51,716 nucleotides of DNA, from positions 1 to 51,716 of the forward strand of contig CALVDX010000015.1 in NCBI GenBank assembly GCA_944326425.1, written 5' to 3'. Source of the DNA: Candidatus Gastranaerophilales bacterium (GTDB lineage: Bacteria > Cyanobacteriota > Vampirovibrionia > Gastranaerophilales > Gastranaerophilaceae). Each line of letters opens with the position of its first letter. Positions within the stretch are counted from its first letter, which is position 1. The notes beneath the pieces are model-generated. The model was not told the DNA's origin. It saw only the letters and a program-made list of their open reading frames with translations, and did not search any database. The translations under genes and the position numbers were made by a program. Of the stretch, positions 34,903-43,137 are shown one piece after another.

Positions 34903-36780
34903 ATGGATAAAAGAATATGGGCAGCATTGCTGCTGCTTTTCCTGGCCGGAGGAGTAATTACTGCCGCTCCGTCAAAGAAACAGATTAAGTTAACTAAAAA
35001 TGTTGCAGTACAACAGAAAAAATCCGACAAAATCACTAATAAAAAAGAATTGGCCGCTTACCTTCTGGAAAATCTGAGGTATAAAGAAGCCCAGCCCGTT
35101 ATAGAGGAACTTCTTGCGGCAAATATAAATGATTTGGATACTAACATATATTACAATGCATTTTTGATTAATGCTTCCAGATTAAATGAGGCACAGGATA
35201 ATCTTGATGAACTCTTGCAGAAAAACCCTAATAACTCGGATTTGCATTTTTTACAAGGACTTATTTATCTTAAACGTCCTGATACTTCTGATATGAATTA
35301 CAGAAAGAATTCTGAATACTATTACGAAAACGGGGTCGAAGAGCTTAAAAAATCTATAGAATTAAATAAAAATAATTATAAAGCATATAACGCTCTTGGG
35401 GTAGCACTTTTATCCGCGGATAATTATGAACCGGCCGAAGAGTATTTTAAAGAAGCTATAAAACTAAACACAAATTATGCTACTGCCTATGATAATTTAG
35501 GGACTCTCTATTATCAGCAGGGCAATTATGAGGTTGCTGAAAATCGTTTTAATGAAGCAGTTGCAAGAAATCCCTATTGTTATACGGCTTACTATCATCT
35601 TGCAAGGTTAAATGCAAAAAACGGCGAGTATACCACAGCTCTTGACTTATTGGAAAAATCGCTGCTTATCAATCCTTCTTTTGCTTATGCTTACAATCTT
35701 GCCGGTGAAATTTACGCAAGGCAGCAGAATGAGGCGGCTGCGATTGTTAATTATAAGAAAGCGATTGAATTGCTGCCGGAGTTCACCACACCATACCTGA
35801 ATCTTGCAAAACTCTATGAAAATAGAGCAGACAATGAATTTGCGCTGGAAAGTCTTAAAACAATTGCAGGTATGGATAAGAATGCAGAAGCTATATGCTT
35901 GAAGATAGGCGATATAGAACTTGCAAAAGGCAGTTATGCGCAGGCGGAGAAATATTATTCGCTTATCAGTAAAGAATCAACTTATTATCCGGAAGCCTTA
36001 AAGGGGCTTGCGGATACTTATTGGGCGGAAGCGAAAGAAATCATTTCCAATAGTTCTGTTATTTCCTCTGAAAAATTGTATCAGGCGCGCGAAAAACTGG
36101 GCGCGGCTATAGAACTTAATCCCTCTGATGTTGAACTGCGTCTTGCTAAACTTAAACTCGACAAGATTATAGGTATAGAGCGCAGCGATAAGGAGTTACA
36201 GGCAATTGTTGAATCAGAGCCTCAAAATGTTGCCGAGTATATTGTTAAGGGTGAAGCTCTGTCCGTTGAAGGAGAGTATGTTCTGGCCAAAGAAGAATAT
36301 AAGAAGGCTTTAGAACAAGCTTCTAGTATTGATGAATATAAATATTTGGCAGAATTCTTTACGTTTAATAAAAATTATGACTATGCTCTTGATGCTCTGA
36401 ATAAAGCTGAACTGCTTAATCCGGTTGACAGACAGGTTCTTGATAACAGGATTTATGTAAACAAAAAAATTGCTAAATCTGAGGAGTATTATAAGGATGC
36501 TGTATACTTCAAAAAAGAAGGGGATAAATTTTTCTCAAATAAATACCTTAAGCGAGCAGTAGAAGAAAATCCTTCTAATATTGAGGCCAATAAATTACTT
36601 GCAAAGTATTACAGAAAGAATAAAAATTTAAAAGCAGAATGTGCCTGCTATAAACAAATTTTAGCCGCATCTATAGAAGAACGCGATATTAAAAAATACA
36701 CCAAAAAAGTTGCAAAGCTTGAAAAGAAAATTAAACGAATGGAGAATAAAGAGAGTTTTTGGTCGCGTTTGTTCGGATAG
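34903..36780 (+). CDS. Exported tetratricopeptide-repeat protein
   Basis: A 625-residue protein starting at ATG 34903, which has GGAG eight bases upstream; an in-frame ATG 30 nt earlier lacks one. An N-terminal signal peptide or anchor (RIWAALLLLFLAGGVITAA) is followed by at least ten TPR-type helix pairs. Clear examples are YNALGVALLSADNYEPAEEY, YDNLGTLYYQQGNYEVAENR and YNLAGEIYARQQNEAAAIVN. The C-terminus is lysine-rich (ending KESFWSRLFG). TPR arrays scaffold protein complexes; the partner is unknown. Downstream genes follow closely, suggesting an operon with the next small gene and engB. Confidence 0.88.
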   Translation: MDKRIWAALLLLFLAGGVITAAPSKKQIKLTKNVAVQQKKSDKITNKKELAAYLLENLRYKEAQPVIEELLAANINDLDTNIYYNAFLINASRLNEAQDNLDELLQKNPNNSDLHFLQGLIYLKRPDTSDMNYRKNSEYYYENGVEELKKSIELNKNNYKAYNALGVALLSADNYEPAEEYFKEAIKLNTNYATAYDNLGTLYYQQGNYEVAENRFNEAVARNPYCYTAYYHLARLNAKNGEYTTALDLLEKSLLINPSFAYAYNLAGEIYARQQNEAAAIVNYKKAIELLPEFTTPYLNLAKLYENRADNEFALESLKTIAGMDKNAEAICLKIGDIELAKGSYAQAEKYYSLISKESTYYPEALKGLADTYWAEAKEIISNSSVISSEKLYQAREKLGAAIELNPSDVELRLAKLKLDKIIGIERSDKELQAIVESEPQNVAEYIVKGEALSVEGEYVLAKEEYKKALEQASSIDEYKYLAEFFTFNKNYDYALDALNKAELLNPVDRQVLDNRIYVNKKIAKSEEYYKDAVYFKKEGDKFFSNKYLKRAVEENPSNIEANKLLAKYYRKNKNLKAECACYKQILAASIEERDIKKYTKKVAKLEKKIKRMENKESFWSRLFG

Positions 36781-36787
36781 AGGTTTT

Positions 36788-37084
36788 ATGAATATATTTG
36801 AGTCTTTTGAAGTTTTTTTTAGAGAACCTTTAAGTATCCTAAAGTCTGGTTTAATCCAGATTGTTGGTGTTGAAGTCGAGAATTTTTTTACAAAGGACTC
36901 ATCAGTGCAGGTTAACTTTACTAAAAATAAAACACAAATTACGGTTTTTAATAATATAAAATTATTTAATCTTTTAAGTATGGCAACTGCACGAAACGAA
37001 AAACGTGTTGAACAGCGGAGTATAAAAAATAAAAAACCGGAATTCTTGCAGCTTTCAATGAGTGTGAGGAAACAGCATGGTTAA
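36788..37084 (+). CDS. 98-residue protein of unknown function upstream of engB
   Basis: Start at ATG 36788, with GAGG five bases upstream, seven bases after the TPR gene's stop. It contains FESFEVFFREPLSILKSGLI, then a beta-rich segment (VQVNFTKNKTQITVFNNIKL), and a basic tail. It overlaps engB by 8 nt, so it is translated. I do not recognise a family; there is no signal peptide or membrane helix. Confidence 0.7.
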   Translation: MNIFESFEVFFREPLSILKSGLIQIVGVEVENFFTKDSSVQVNFTKNKTQITVFNNIKLFNLLSMATARNEKRVEQRSIKNKKPEFLQLSMSVRKQHG

Positions 37085-37655
37085 TTTTATCTCCGGTAAA
37101 TTTGTTGTAAGTGCTGAAAAACTTTCTCAATGTCCGGTATTTAATTTGCCGGAGTTTGCTTTAATCGGCCGCTCAAACGTCGGAAAATCAAGCTTTATTA
37201 ATAAACTGGCAAATAATAAAAAACTGGCAAAAACTTCCAATACCCCCGGAAAAACAAGATTGATTAATTTTTTTAATATGTCAGACAAGTTTATTATTGC
37301 GGACTTGCCCGGGTACGGCTATGCTAAAGTTTCGCGCGCAGCACAGGAGGCCTGGCAGAAAAATCTTGAAGAATACCTGCTTAAACGTACTGAAATTAAG
37401 TCTTTAATTCAATTTATCGATGCAAGACACGATATACAAAAGAATGATATTCAAATGCGGGAATGGATTAATGCGCATGCCCTGCCGGTTTTTACTGTAA
37501 TAACCAAAACGGATTATATCAGCAGATCAGATGTTAATAAAAAAATACAGAGTATAAAAAAAGAATTTGGCGGCGAAGTTCTGCCTTTTAGTTCTGATAA
37601 TAGCTATTATGTTGATATTGTAACAGATTTTATTTTCCGGTTGTGCGGTTTTTAG
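37077..37655 (+). CDS. engB: Ribosome-biogenesis GTPase EngB/YsxC
   Basis: GTPase required for assembly of the large ribosomal subunit (also called YihA/YsxC). The 192 residues carry G1 GRSNVGKSSFINKL, a G2-region threonine in SNTPGKTRLINFF, G3 DLPGYGYAKVS and G4 TKTD, the family signature with its characteristic GYGYAKV. GAGGAAAC precedes the ATG. It is the last gene of the TPR-led group. Confidence 0.96.
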   Translation: MVNFISGKFVVSAEKLSQCPVFNLPEFALIGRSNVGKSSFINKLANNKKLAKTSNTPGKTRLINFFNMSDKFIIADLPGYGYAKVSRAAQEAWQKNLEEYLLKRTEIKSLIQFIDARHDIQKNDIQMREWINAHALPVFTVITKTDYISRSDVNKKIQSIKKEFGGEVLPFSSDNSYYVDIVTDFIFRLCGF

Positions 37656-37698
37656 TTTTTTATGGTATATTAGAAAATAGATGGCAAGGGAGAATAAT

Positions 37699-38622
37699 AT
37701 GTACACTTTTCAAACGAAAGCTGAAGTGACTCAAATATCGTTGACCGGAGCAAGGCTGATAGTTATTCTGGGAGCCTTAATGGTTGCGCCCCGTGATTTA
37801 GAGGAAATGAATGCTCTTATTAATGAATGCGGTCTGGTGGATAAGAATTATTCAAATGATACAATAAGAATTGCAATTTCTACCCTGAAAGCTGCAGGGT
37901 GTACTATTTCAAGGCCGTGTAAAGCTACAGGGTTTAAATACAAACTATTATCTCATCCGTTTGCTCTTGTCATATCCGATGAGGAAATTGCAGCACTTAA
38001 AATGCTTTATGCAAATATGACCCGCGGATCTGATTATAAAATAGCAGTAAAGTTTAATGAATTATTTAATATTCTTGCCGAACATACATTCGATACAAAG
38101 GTTGCGGCAGAGCTGAGAGGTATAACCTCTTTTTGTAAAATAGATCCGGAAGTTTATGATAAGATTCTTGCTGAGGATGGAAAAAATAATATACTTACAA
38201 TTTCTTACGCTAATCCTGCTAAAAAATTAAGTGATAAGACATTTGTATTTGGCAGGATATTTTTAAAGAGTAATAAGCTTTATGTTGAAGGTTACGATCC
38301 GGAAACTAAAAAAACGGTATGTTATAATATGTCAAGAATTCGCGGGGTTATATCCTCTAAACCAGGTGAAATTGAGTATAAACCGGAGATTTATAAAGTT
38401 AAATATCTGTTGAAGAATTTTGACCATCACTCTGTTTCTTCTGATGTGCATGTAGAGAAAGTTGAACATAATACTGCAACTATTGATGTTGAGTTTACTA
38501 ATAAATTCTTTGCTGTGCAGCATATTTTATCTTTGGGGTCTGATTGTACAATTTTAGAACCGGAAGATATCAGAAATGAAGTTATAGCTAAATTAATGGA
38601 GTTGAGAAAGATTTATGCTTAA
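37699..38622 (+). CDS. WYL-domain transcriptional regulator, first of a pair
   Basis: A 307-residue protein starting at ATG 37699 (GGGAG upstream; an ATG 18 nt earlier lies inside that ribosome site). The N-terminal part looks like a winged helix (about residues 1-80, SNDTIRIAISTLKAAGCTIS). A WYL-type ligand-sensing domain follows (ISYANPAKKLSDKTFVFGRI and YVEGYDPETKKTVCYNMSRI), then a C-terminal WCX-like extension with the pattern HILSLGSDCTILEPEDIRNE. WYL proteins sense nucleic-acid or nucleotide signals in DNA-damage and phage responses. Overlaps the paralogous next gene by 8 nt. Confidence 0.8.
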   Translation: MYTFQTKAEVTQISLTGARLIVILGALMVAPRDLEEMNALINECGLVDKNYSNDTIRIAISTLKAAGCTISRPCKATGFKYKLLSHPFALVISDEEIAALKMLYANMTRGSDYKIAVKFNELFNILAEHTFDTKVAAELRGITSFCKIDPEVYDKILAEDGKNNILTISYANPAKKLSDKTFVFGRIFLKSNKLYVEGYDPETKKTVCYNMSRIRGVISSKPGEIEYKPEIYKVKYLLKNFDHHSVSSDVHVEKVEHNTATIDVEFTNKFFAVQHILSLGSDCTILEPEDIRNEVIAKLMELRKIYA

Positions 38623-39472
38623 AGTTAATATATCGTCTTTGCGCGTTTTGCAGATGCTTCAGTTATTATTTGAAAAAAATTATACAATGAATGATTTAAT
38701 GGCGGCTCTTAGTAAAGTTTCCAATGAGCGTTGTTCAAATTTCCTTGTAAGTAAGTATATTAATACCTGTAGATTTTGCGGTATTGATATTCAGAAAATA
38801 GACGGCAAATATACTCTGTTAAAACTTCCTTTTGGTATAGACTTCTCTGATGATGTTTTAAACTTGTTTGACGAGATAAAAGAATATTCGTCTAATATGC
38901 GGCTCGGGAAAAATATAAGGGCATATAATTCCCTTCTTTCCAAGATAAATAAACGTTCGGACAGATATTATGCAAAGATAGAACCGCCTGAGGATGATAA
39001 GAATATTCAAGCTTTTGAATTTGCAATGGATAACGGCAGGAAAGTAAATATTAATTTTAAGTCTGACGGCAGGGATAATTTGATTTTGTGTGAACCGTTA
39101 GAGTTATCATGTGATGGAGATAAGCTAGTTGTAATTGTTAATAATAACGGGGAAAGAACAAAAATATTATATGAAGACATTACAGATATAAATGTTTCTG
39201 ATGTAAAGTCCTCCGGTAATATTTTATCAACCTCTGTTATTTTTAAATTGCATAATGTTCTTGCAAGAAGATATACATTGCGCCCTGATGAGAAGGTTGT
39301 CGGTATTGATGATGACGGAGCCATTACAGTTCTTAATAAAACGGAAGATAAACAGTCCCTTCTAAACAGGCTGCTTAAATATGGTTCTATGTGCGAAATA
39401 GTATCTCCGCGTAATTATAAAAAGGAGATGAAAAATCTGATAGATAATACTCTTGCAAATTATGGCAAATAG
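38615..39472 (+). CDS. WYL-domain transcriptional regulator, second of a pair
   Basis: A 285-residue paralog of the preceding gene with the same order: a possible N-terminal helix-turn-helix (SSLRVLQMLQLLFEKNYTMN), a WYL-like core (INFKSDGRDNLILCEPLELS, VIVNNNGERTKILYEDITDI), and the ending LLKYGSMCEIVSPRNYKKEM. The Trp-Tyr-Leu core is only loosely kept. The overlapping pair recalls the PafB/PafC arrangement of actinobacteria, in which the two act as a heterodimer; homology to PafBC is inferred from layout and domain type. Confidence 0.75.
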   Translation: MLKVNISSLRVLQMLQLLFEKNYTMNDLMAALSKVSNERCSNFLVSKYINTCRFCGIDIQKIDGKYTLLKLPFGIDFSDDVLNLFDEIKEYSSNMRLGKNIRAYNSLLSKINKRSDRYYAKIEPPEDDKNIQAFEFAMDNGRKVNINFKSDGRDNLILCEPLELSCDGDKLVVIVNNNGERTKILYEDITDINVSDVKSSGNILSTSVIFKLHNVLARRYTLRPDEKVVGIDDDGAITVLNKTEDKQSLLNRLLKYGSMCEIVSPRNYKKEMKNLIDNTLANYGK

Positions 39473-39496
39473 TTTTTAATTTGAACTTGCTTGTAG

Positions 39497-39502
39497 TATA
39501 AT
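39497..39502 (+). promoter_or_regulatory. Probable -10 of the oxoacid oxidoreductase operon
   Basis: A consensus TATAAT 27 nt before the korD start; a matching -35 at the normal spacing is not evident. A GGAG ribosome-binding site follows at 39514-39517. Confidence 0.4.
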
Positions 39503-39523
39503 ATCGGTTATATGGAGTAAATT

Positions 39524-39733
39524 ATGGCTCATATAGTTATTGATGAAAACAGATGTAAGTCTTGTTATTTGTGTATAGCAGCTTGTCCTAAGGGATTAAT
39601 AAAGAAAAGTTCACATGTTAATAACCTTGGAGAGTATGCAGTAGAATTTTGTGATAACAATAATGAATGTATCGGGTGTGCAATGTGTGCAGTACGCTGC
39701 CCTGATTTAGCTATAACAGAGGTGCATAAGTAA
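39524..39733 (+). CDS. korD: 2-oxoacid:ferredoxin oxidoreductase, delta (ferredoxin) subunit
   Basis: A 69-residue 2[4Fe-4S] ferredoxin-like subunit that passes electrons from the oxoacid oxidoreductase to ferredoxin. Two CxxCxxCxxxCP motifs are complete: C11/C14/C17/C21 and C49/C52/C55/C59. It is followed after one base by korA. The four-gene order delta-alpha-beta-gamma is that of bacterial Kor/Vor enzymes and supports an oxygen-sensitive, anaerobic central metabolism. Confidence 0.93.
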   Translation: MAHIVIDENRCKSCYLCIAACPKGLIKKSSHVNNLGEYAVEFCDNNNECIGCAMCAVRCPDLAITEVHK

Positions 39734-39734
39734 T

Positions 39735-40805
39735 ATGGCAAAAGAATTAATCAAAGGTAATTATGCAATTGCTCAGGCTGCATTAAATGCAGGATGCGAG
39801 TGCTATTTCGGTTACCCGATTACTCCCCAGACAGAAATTGGCGAGTATTTGAGTTTAAAGATGCCTGAAGCCGGGCTTGCTTATGTGAGTGCAGAGAGCG
39901 AAGTTGCGGCAATTAATATGGTTCTAGGTGCTTGTTCTACCGGCGCAAGGGCTATGACTACTTCTTCCTCCTGTGCGGTTTCCCTTATGCAGGAGGCTCT
40001 TTCCTATGCTGCCTCTGATGAACTTCCTGTAGTTCTTGTTAATGTTATGCGTGCCGGCCCTGGATTGGGATCTATATATCCTGCGCAGGGGGATTATTAT
40101 CAGTCTGTTTACGGGGGCGGAAACGGTGATTACAGGATGGTTGTTTATGCCCCTTCTAATGTACAGGAATGCATTGAACTTACGTATAAAACTTTTTATA
40201 CTGCTCATAAGTACAGAACACCGGTAATACTTCTTGCAGACGGAGTTTTGGGACAAATGATGGAACCTGCCGAGTTTACACCGTATCCTTATCCTCCGGT
40301 TGATAATTCAAGCTGGGCGTTAAGCGGAGCTAATGGCAGAGCCGGTAAAAAGATTTGTTCTTACGGACCGGATGAAGCAAAACATATACAACATGTTAAA
40401 GACTTATTTGAAAAATATAAACTGATATCAGAACGTGAAGTTATGTATGAAGAATATATGACGGAGGATGCTGATTTTCTGCTGGTTGGTTTCGGCAGCC
40501 TTGCAAGACATTTAAAAGCCTCGGTAAAAGTGTTGCGCGCAAAAGGTATTAAAGCAGGCATGTTTCGTCCTATTACATTGTTTCCGTTCCCTGAAAAAAG
40601 GCTTAATGAACTTGCAGAACAATGCAATGAAGTTATGACTGTAGAAATGAATATGGGACAAATGTATACAGATGTTCGTTTGGCTGTTAATGGTAAAACA
40701 AAAACAACGCTTCTTAATCTCCGTCCTGCGGGTGAATGGATGAGTGTTGATGAAATTACCGAGGCGGTAGAAAAATCTACGGAGAAGGTTTATGCTGGTA
40801 TTTGA
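39735..40805 (+). CDS. korA: 2-oxoacid:ferredoxin oxidoreductase, alpha subunit
   Basis: Catalytic alpha subunit of a thiamine-pyrophosphate enzyme that oxidatively decarboxylates a 2-oxoacid to its acyl-CoA with reduction of ferredoxin. The 356 residues start with KGNYAIAQAALNAGCECYFG, and include YPITPQTEIGEYLS, VSAESEVAAINMVLGAC and the conserved GLGSIYPAQGDYYQS. The gamma domain is a separate gene, as in Kor/Vor rather than fused PFOR enzymes. Substrate (2-oxoglutarate versus branched-chain oxoacid) cannot be fixed by eye. Overlaps korB by 14 nt. Confidence 0.92.
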   Translation: MAKELIKGNYAIAQAALNAGCECYFGYPITPQTEIGEYLSLKMPEAGLAYVSAESEVAAINMVLGACSTGARAMTTSSSCAVSLMQEALSYAASDELPVVLVNVMRAGPGLGSIYPAQGDYYQSVYGGGNGDYRMVVYAPSNVQECIELTYKTFYTAHKYRTPVILLADGVLGQMMEPAEFTPYPYPPVDNSSWALSGANGRAGKKICSYGPDEAKHIQHVKDLFEKYKLISEREVMYEEYMTEDADFLLVGFGSLARHLKASVKVLRAKGIKAGMFRPITLFPFPEKRLNELAEQCNEVMTVEMNMGQMYTDVRLAVNGKTKTTLLNLRPAGEWMSVDEITEAVEKSTEKVYAGI

Positions 40806-41535
40806 AACACCTAAATCATTTAAAAAAGATTTTAAATATTCATTTTGCAAAGGCTGCGACCATGGGGTAGCAATCAGGCTCGTTGCGGAATTAATAGATG
40901 AGTTGGGATTAAAGGGTAGTACTATTCTTACAACATCAATTGGCTGCTCGGTTACAATGTATGATTTTCTGGATTTGGATTGTATTGAAGCCCCGCATGG
41001 GCGTGCAATGGCAGTTGCAACAGGTGTTAAACGTGCAAAACCCGATAAGTTTGTATTTACTTATCAGGGGGATGGCGACTTCGCTTCTATCGGGCTTGCC
41101 GAGTCTATGCATGCCGCGCTTCGCGGAGAATGTATAAGCGCTATTTGTATTAATAATACTACTTATGGTATGACCGGTGGACAGCTTGGGCCTACTACGC
41201 TTATGGGACAGGTAACAACGACTTCGCCGCTTGGCAGAAACCGTGAATATTACGGTTATCCGATAAGAATAGCAGAGCAAATAGCTTTATGCGATGGTGC
41301 TGCTTACAGTGCAAGAGTTGCTTTAGATACTGTACCAAATATCCGCAAGGCTAAGGCGGCAATTAAAAAAGCTTTTGAAGTTCAATTAAAAGGGCTTGGT
41401 ACCGGTTTCGTTGAAATACTTTCAACCTGTCCTACCAACTGGAATATGACACCGGAGGAAGCTCACGAGCGTGTGAGAAATGAGATGATGAAGGTTTTCC
41501 CGTTAGGGGTATATAAAGATGTTACAGAGGAATAA
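40792..41535 (+). CDS. korB: 2-oxoacid:ferredoxin oxidoreductase, beta (TPP-binding) subunit
   Basis: Carries the thiamine-pyrophosphate/Mg2+ site. The 247 residues show CKGCDHGVAIRLVAELIDEL, TTSIGCSVTMYDFLDLDCIE, the TPP motif QGDGDFASIGLAESMHAA (GDGx signature) and INNTTYGMTGGQLGPTTLMG, a typical beta-subunit sequence. Start ATG lies inside the end of korA. Confidence 0.95.
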   Translation: MLVFETPKSFKKDFKYSFCKGCDHGVAIRLVAELIDELGLKGSTILTTSIGCSVTMYDFLDLDCIEAPHGRAMAVATGVKRAKPDKFVFTYQGDGDFASIGLAESMHAALRGECISAICINNTTYGMTGGQLGPTTLMGQVTTTSPLGRNREYYGYPIRIAEQIALCDGAAYSARVALDTVPNIRKAKAAIKKAFEVQLKGLGTGFVEILSTCPTNWNMTPEEAHERVRNEMMKVFPLGVYKDVTEE

Positions 41536-41541
41536 AGAATA

Positions 41542-42087
41542 ATGGAAGAAAATTTTATATTTGCAGGTTTTGGCGGACAAGGTGTGCTGTTGGCAGGTAA
41601 AATTCTTGCAAATGCATTTATGCTGGAGGGTAAAAATGTTACATGGTATCCGTGTTATGGCGCAGAAATGCGCGGCGGAACCGTTAATTGTGAAATTGTT
41701 GTAAGCAATGATGAAGTAAGTTCTGTTCACAAAAAAGAAACAGATTTTGCTATTGTACTGAATCAGCTTTCATTTGATAAATTTATATCAAGGGTAAAGG
41801 CAGGCGGAACTATCATTGCAAATTCTTCGCTTGTAAAAATTTTAAAACCGCGCAGTGATATTAAGTATATTTTTGCGCCAATAACAGAAATGGCGCAAAA
41901 GCTTGGAGAAATTAAAACTGCAAATATTATTGCATTAGGAGTACTGGCATCTGCGTGCCACCAACTAACAACTGAAAGTATTTATAAAGCGTTAGAGTAT
42001 GTATTGCCGGCACACAGGAAGCATTTGCTCCAATTGAATCTTGAAGCTTTAAAAACAGGCTTTGATGTTCTTGCTGCTGCAGGTTAG
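41542..42087 (+). CDS. korC: 2-oxoacid:ferredoxin oxidoreductase, gamma subunit
   Basis: Small subunit completing the oxidoreductase. The 181 residues begin ENFIFAGFGGQGVLLAGKIL (family GxGGQG), followed by WYPCYGAEMRGGTVNCEIVV, where the conserved YGxExRGG motif appears as YGAEMRGG. It ends the operon, 22 nt before a strong terminator. Confidence 0.95.
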   Translation: MEENFIFAGFGGQGVLLAGKILANAFMLEGKNVTWYPCYGAEMRGGTVNCEIVVSNDEVSSVHKKETDFAIVLNQLSFDKFISRVKAGGTIIANSSLVKILKPRSDIKYIFAPITEMAQKLGEIKTANIIALGVLASACHQLTTESIYKALEYVLPAHRKHLLQLNLEALKTGFDVLAAAG

Positions 42088-42109
42088 TTTAGCTTTTTAT
42101 TTGTAAAAG

Positions 42110-42148
42110 ATGTCCTTAAGAAAATACTTCTTGAGGACATTTTTTTTT
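42110..42148 (+). terminator. Terminator of the kor operon
   Basis: An 11-bp stem ATGTCCTTAAG/CTTGAGGACAT (42110-42120/42130-42140, one G-T pair) with a 9-nt loop and eight T. It is a clean right end for the host block. Confidence 0.95.
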
Positions 42149-42463
42149 ATAAAAATTGTATTTTACATCATGTAATTATTGAAAAATAATACTGTTTTTT
42201 TTTAATTTTTAAAATTACCCGTTTTTGAAAAATCTTGAATTTTTTCAAAAAATCAGTAAATTAATATTGAATTTGAATACATAAATTAGAAATAAAAAGG
42301 TTGAAAAATCAAAAATTTACCCGTGTAAATCTTTTAAAATAATTTATACGGCGATTTGAATTAAATTTGAGCGGAATATATCTTGAATAGAGGCAAATTT
42401 TGGGGCATCAAATGCCCTTGCTGAACGGGTCCTAGATAAGATGTAAAGTTTTTGTAATATTTC

Positions 42464-42493
42464 TTGGGTTTTTTCTTGAAAAAAGTGTAATAT
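42464..42493 (+). promoter_or_regulatory. Possible promoter upstream of the RNA element
   Basis: TTGGGT (42464-42469) and TAATAT (42488-42493) with an 18-nt spacer would start transcription near 42500, just before the structured element. Confidence 0.35.
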
Positions 42494-42510
42494 AAAACAG
42501 TACTTAAATT

Positions 42511-42576
42511 TGTTTGGTCGTTGTTGGACTAAACACCACCCCCCTATTGAAGTACAGGGATAGTATGACCTTTTTT
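42511..42576 (+). ncRNA. Candidate switch-like RNA or attenuator
   Basis: TGTTTGGTC (42511-42519) can form a 9-bp hairpin with GACTAAACA (42527-42535). Alternatively GGTCGT (42516-42521) pairs with ATGACC (42565-42570), which is followed directly by six T and so resembles a terminator. The two pairings share GGTC and exclude each other. CCCT/AGGG (42542-42545/42556-42559) may form a minor inner stem. No known family was recognised. Confidence 0.45.
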
Positions 42577-42759
42577 AAAGAGGAGATATTGTTGTGCGTA
42601 TTTTCAGAAAAGTGAATAAATAGTAAAAATGATATTATTTGTGCGCTCTTATCTATATTGTAGTGGTTATTTGGAGAACATTTACCCCGGCTTTTCTTTA
42701 AAAATGGAAGAACGAATTGTAAATAATAAATAACACAGGAATGCTAAAGGATAAAAATC

Positions 42760-43068
42760 GTGACCCGGAAAACAAAAAAAGAAAAAATTAAATCAGGTGT
42801 TAATGAACGCCATATAAAAATTTACGACAAGCTGCTGGATAACATAGAGTATCTTTTGGAAGGTTTTTCCAGGGGGATTACAAATGTTGAATATGAGCTT
42901 ACAGAAGTCCCCAAATCTGCAATTTCAACTCTGGATTTTCTGGTAGCTTCGGTCGTAAAAATTCAAAAAGGTCATCGTATAGCGCTGGGGCTTGATGATG
43001 ATCAGCCTGAAGAAGGTAATGAACCTAAAATCTCATTTATACAGGGTGTAGATTTTAAAAAGATTTAA
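42760..43068 (+). CDS. Small phage protein, possibly a packaging or terminase-small-like subunit
   Basis: A 102-residue protein starting GTG 42760, with AAAGGA about eight bases upstream. It has a basic N-terminus (TRKTKKEKIKSG), a helical middle, and the segment STLDFLVASVVKIQKGHRIALGLDDD. It ends ISFIQGVDFKKI. Its place just before the portal gene suits a small terminase subunit or another pre-portal virion gene; the sequence alone does not decide. Confidence 0.5.
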   Translation: MTRKTKKEKIKSGVNERHIKIYDKLLDNIEYLLEGFSRGITNVEYELTEVPKSAISTLDFLVASVVKIQKGHRIALGLDDDQPEEGNEPKISFIQGVDFKKI

Positions 43069-43137
43069 TCCCCTACATTTCTGAACCCTTAAAAAGGGTT
43101 CTTTCCCTAAGACAAATAAAGAAAGGAAAAATAAACT

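Larger units (their letters stand above)
42149..42759. other. Intergenic region at the likely prophage left border
   Basis: About 610 nt, very AT-rich, with no ordinary gene. The 8-mer TTACCCGT occurs at 42215 and 42317, the second within a perfect ATTTAC-CCGT-GTAAAT palindrome. A tri-loop hairpin GGGCAT-CAA-ATGCCC lies at 42403-42417. A switch-like RNA element lies at 42511-42576. After it, AGGAG (42581) precedes a nine-codon frame starting GTG 42594 (MRIFRKVNK). No tRNA and no integrase are seen. Confidence 0.5.

Noticed and set aside
42361-42450. tRNA or tRNA-derived attachment site
   Set aside because: The hairpin GGGCAT-CAA-ATGCCC and a GAACGGGTC nearby look superficially tRNA-like, but there is no T-loop consensus, no acceptor stem pairing and no CCA-type end.
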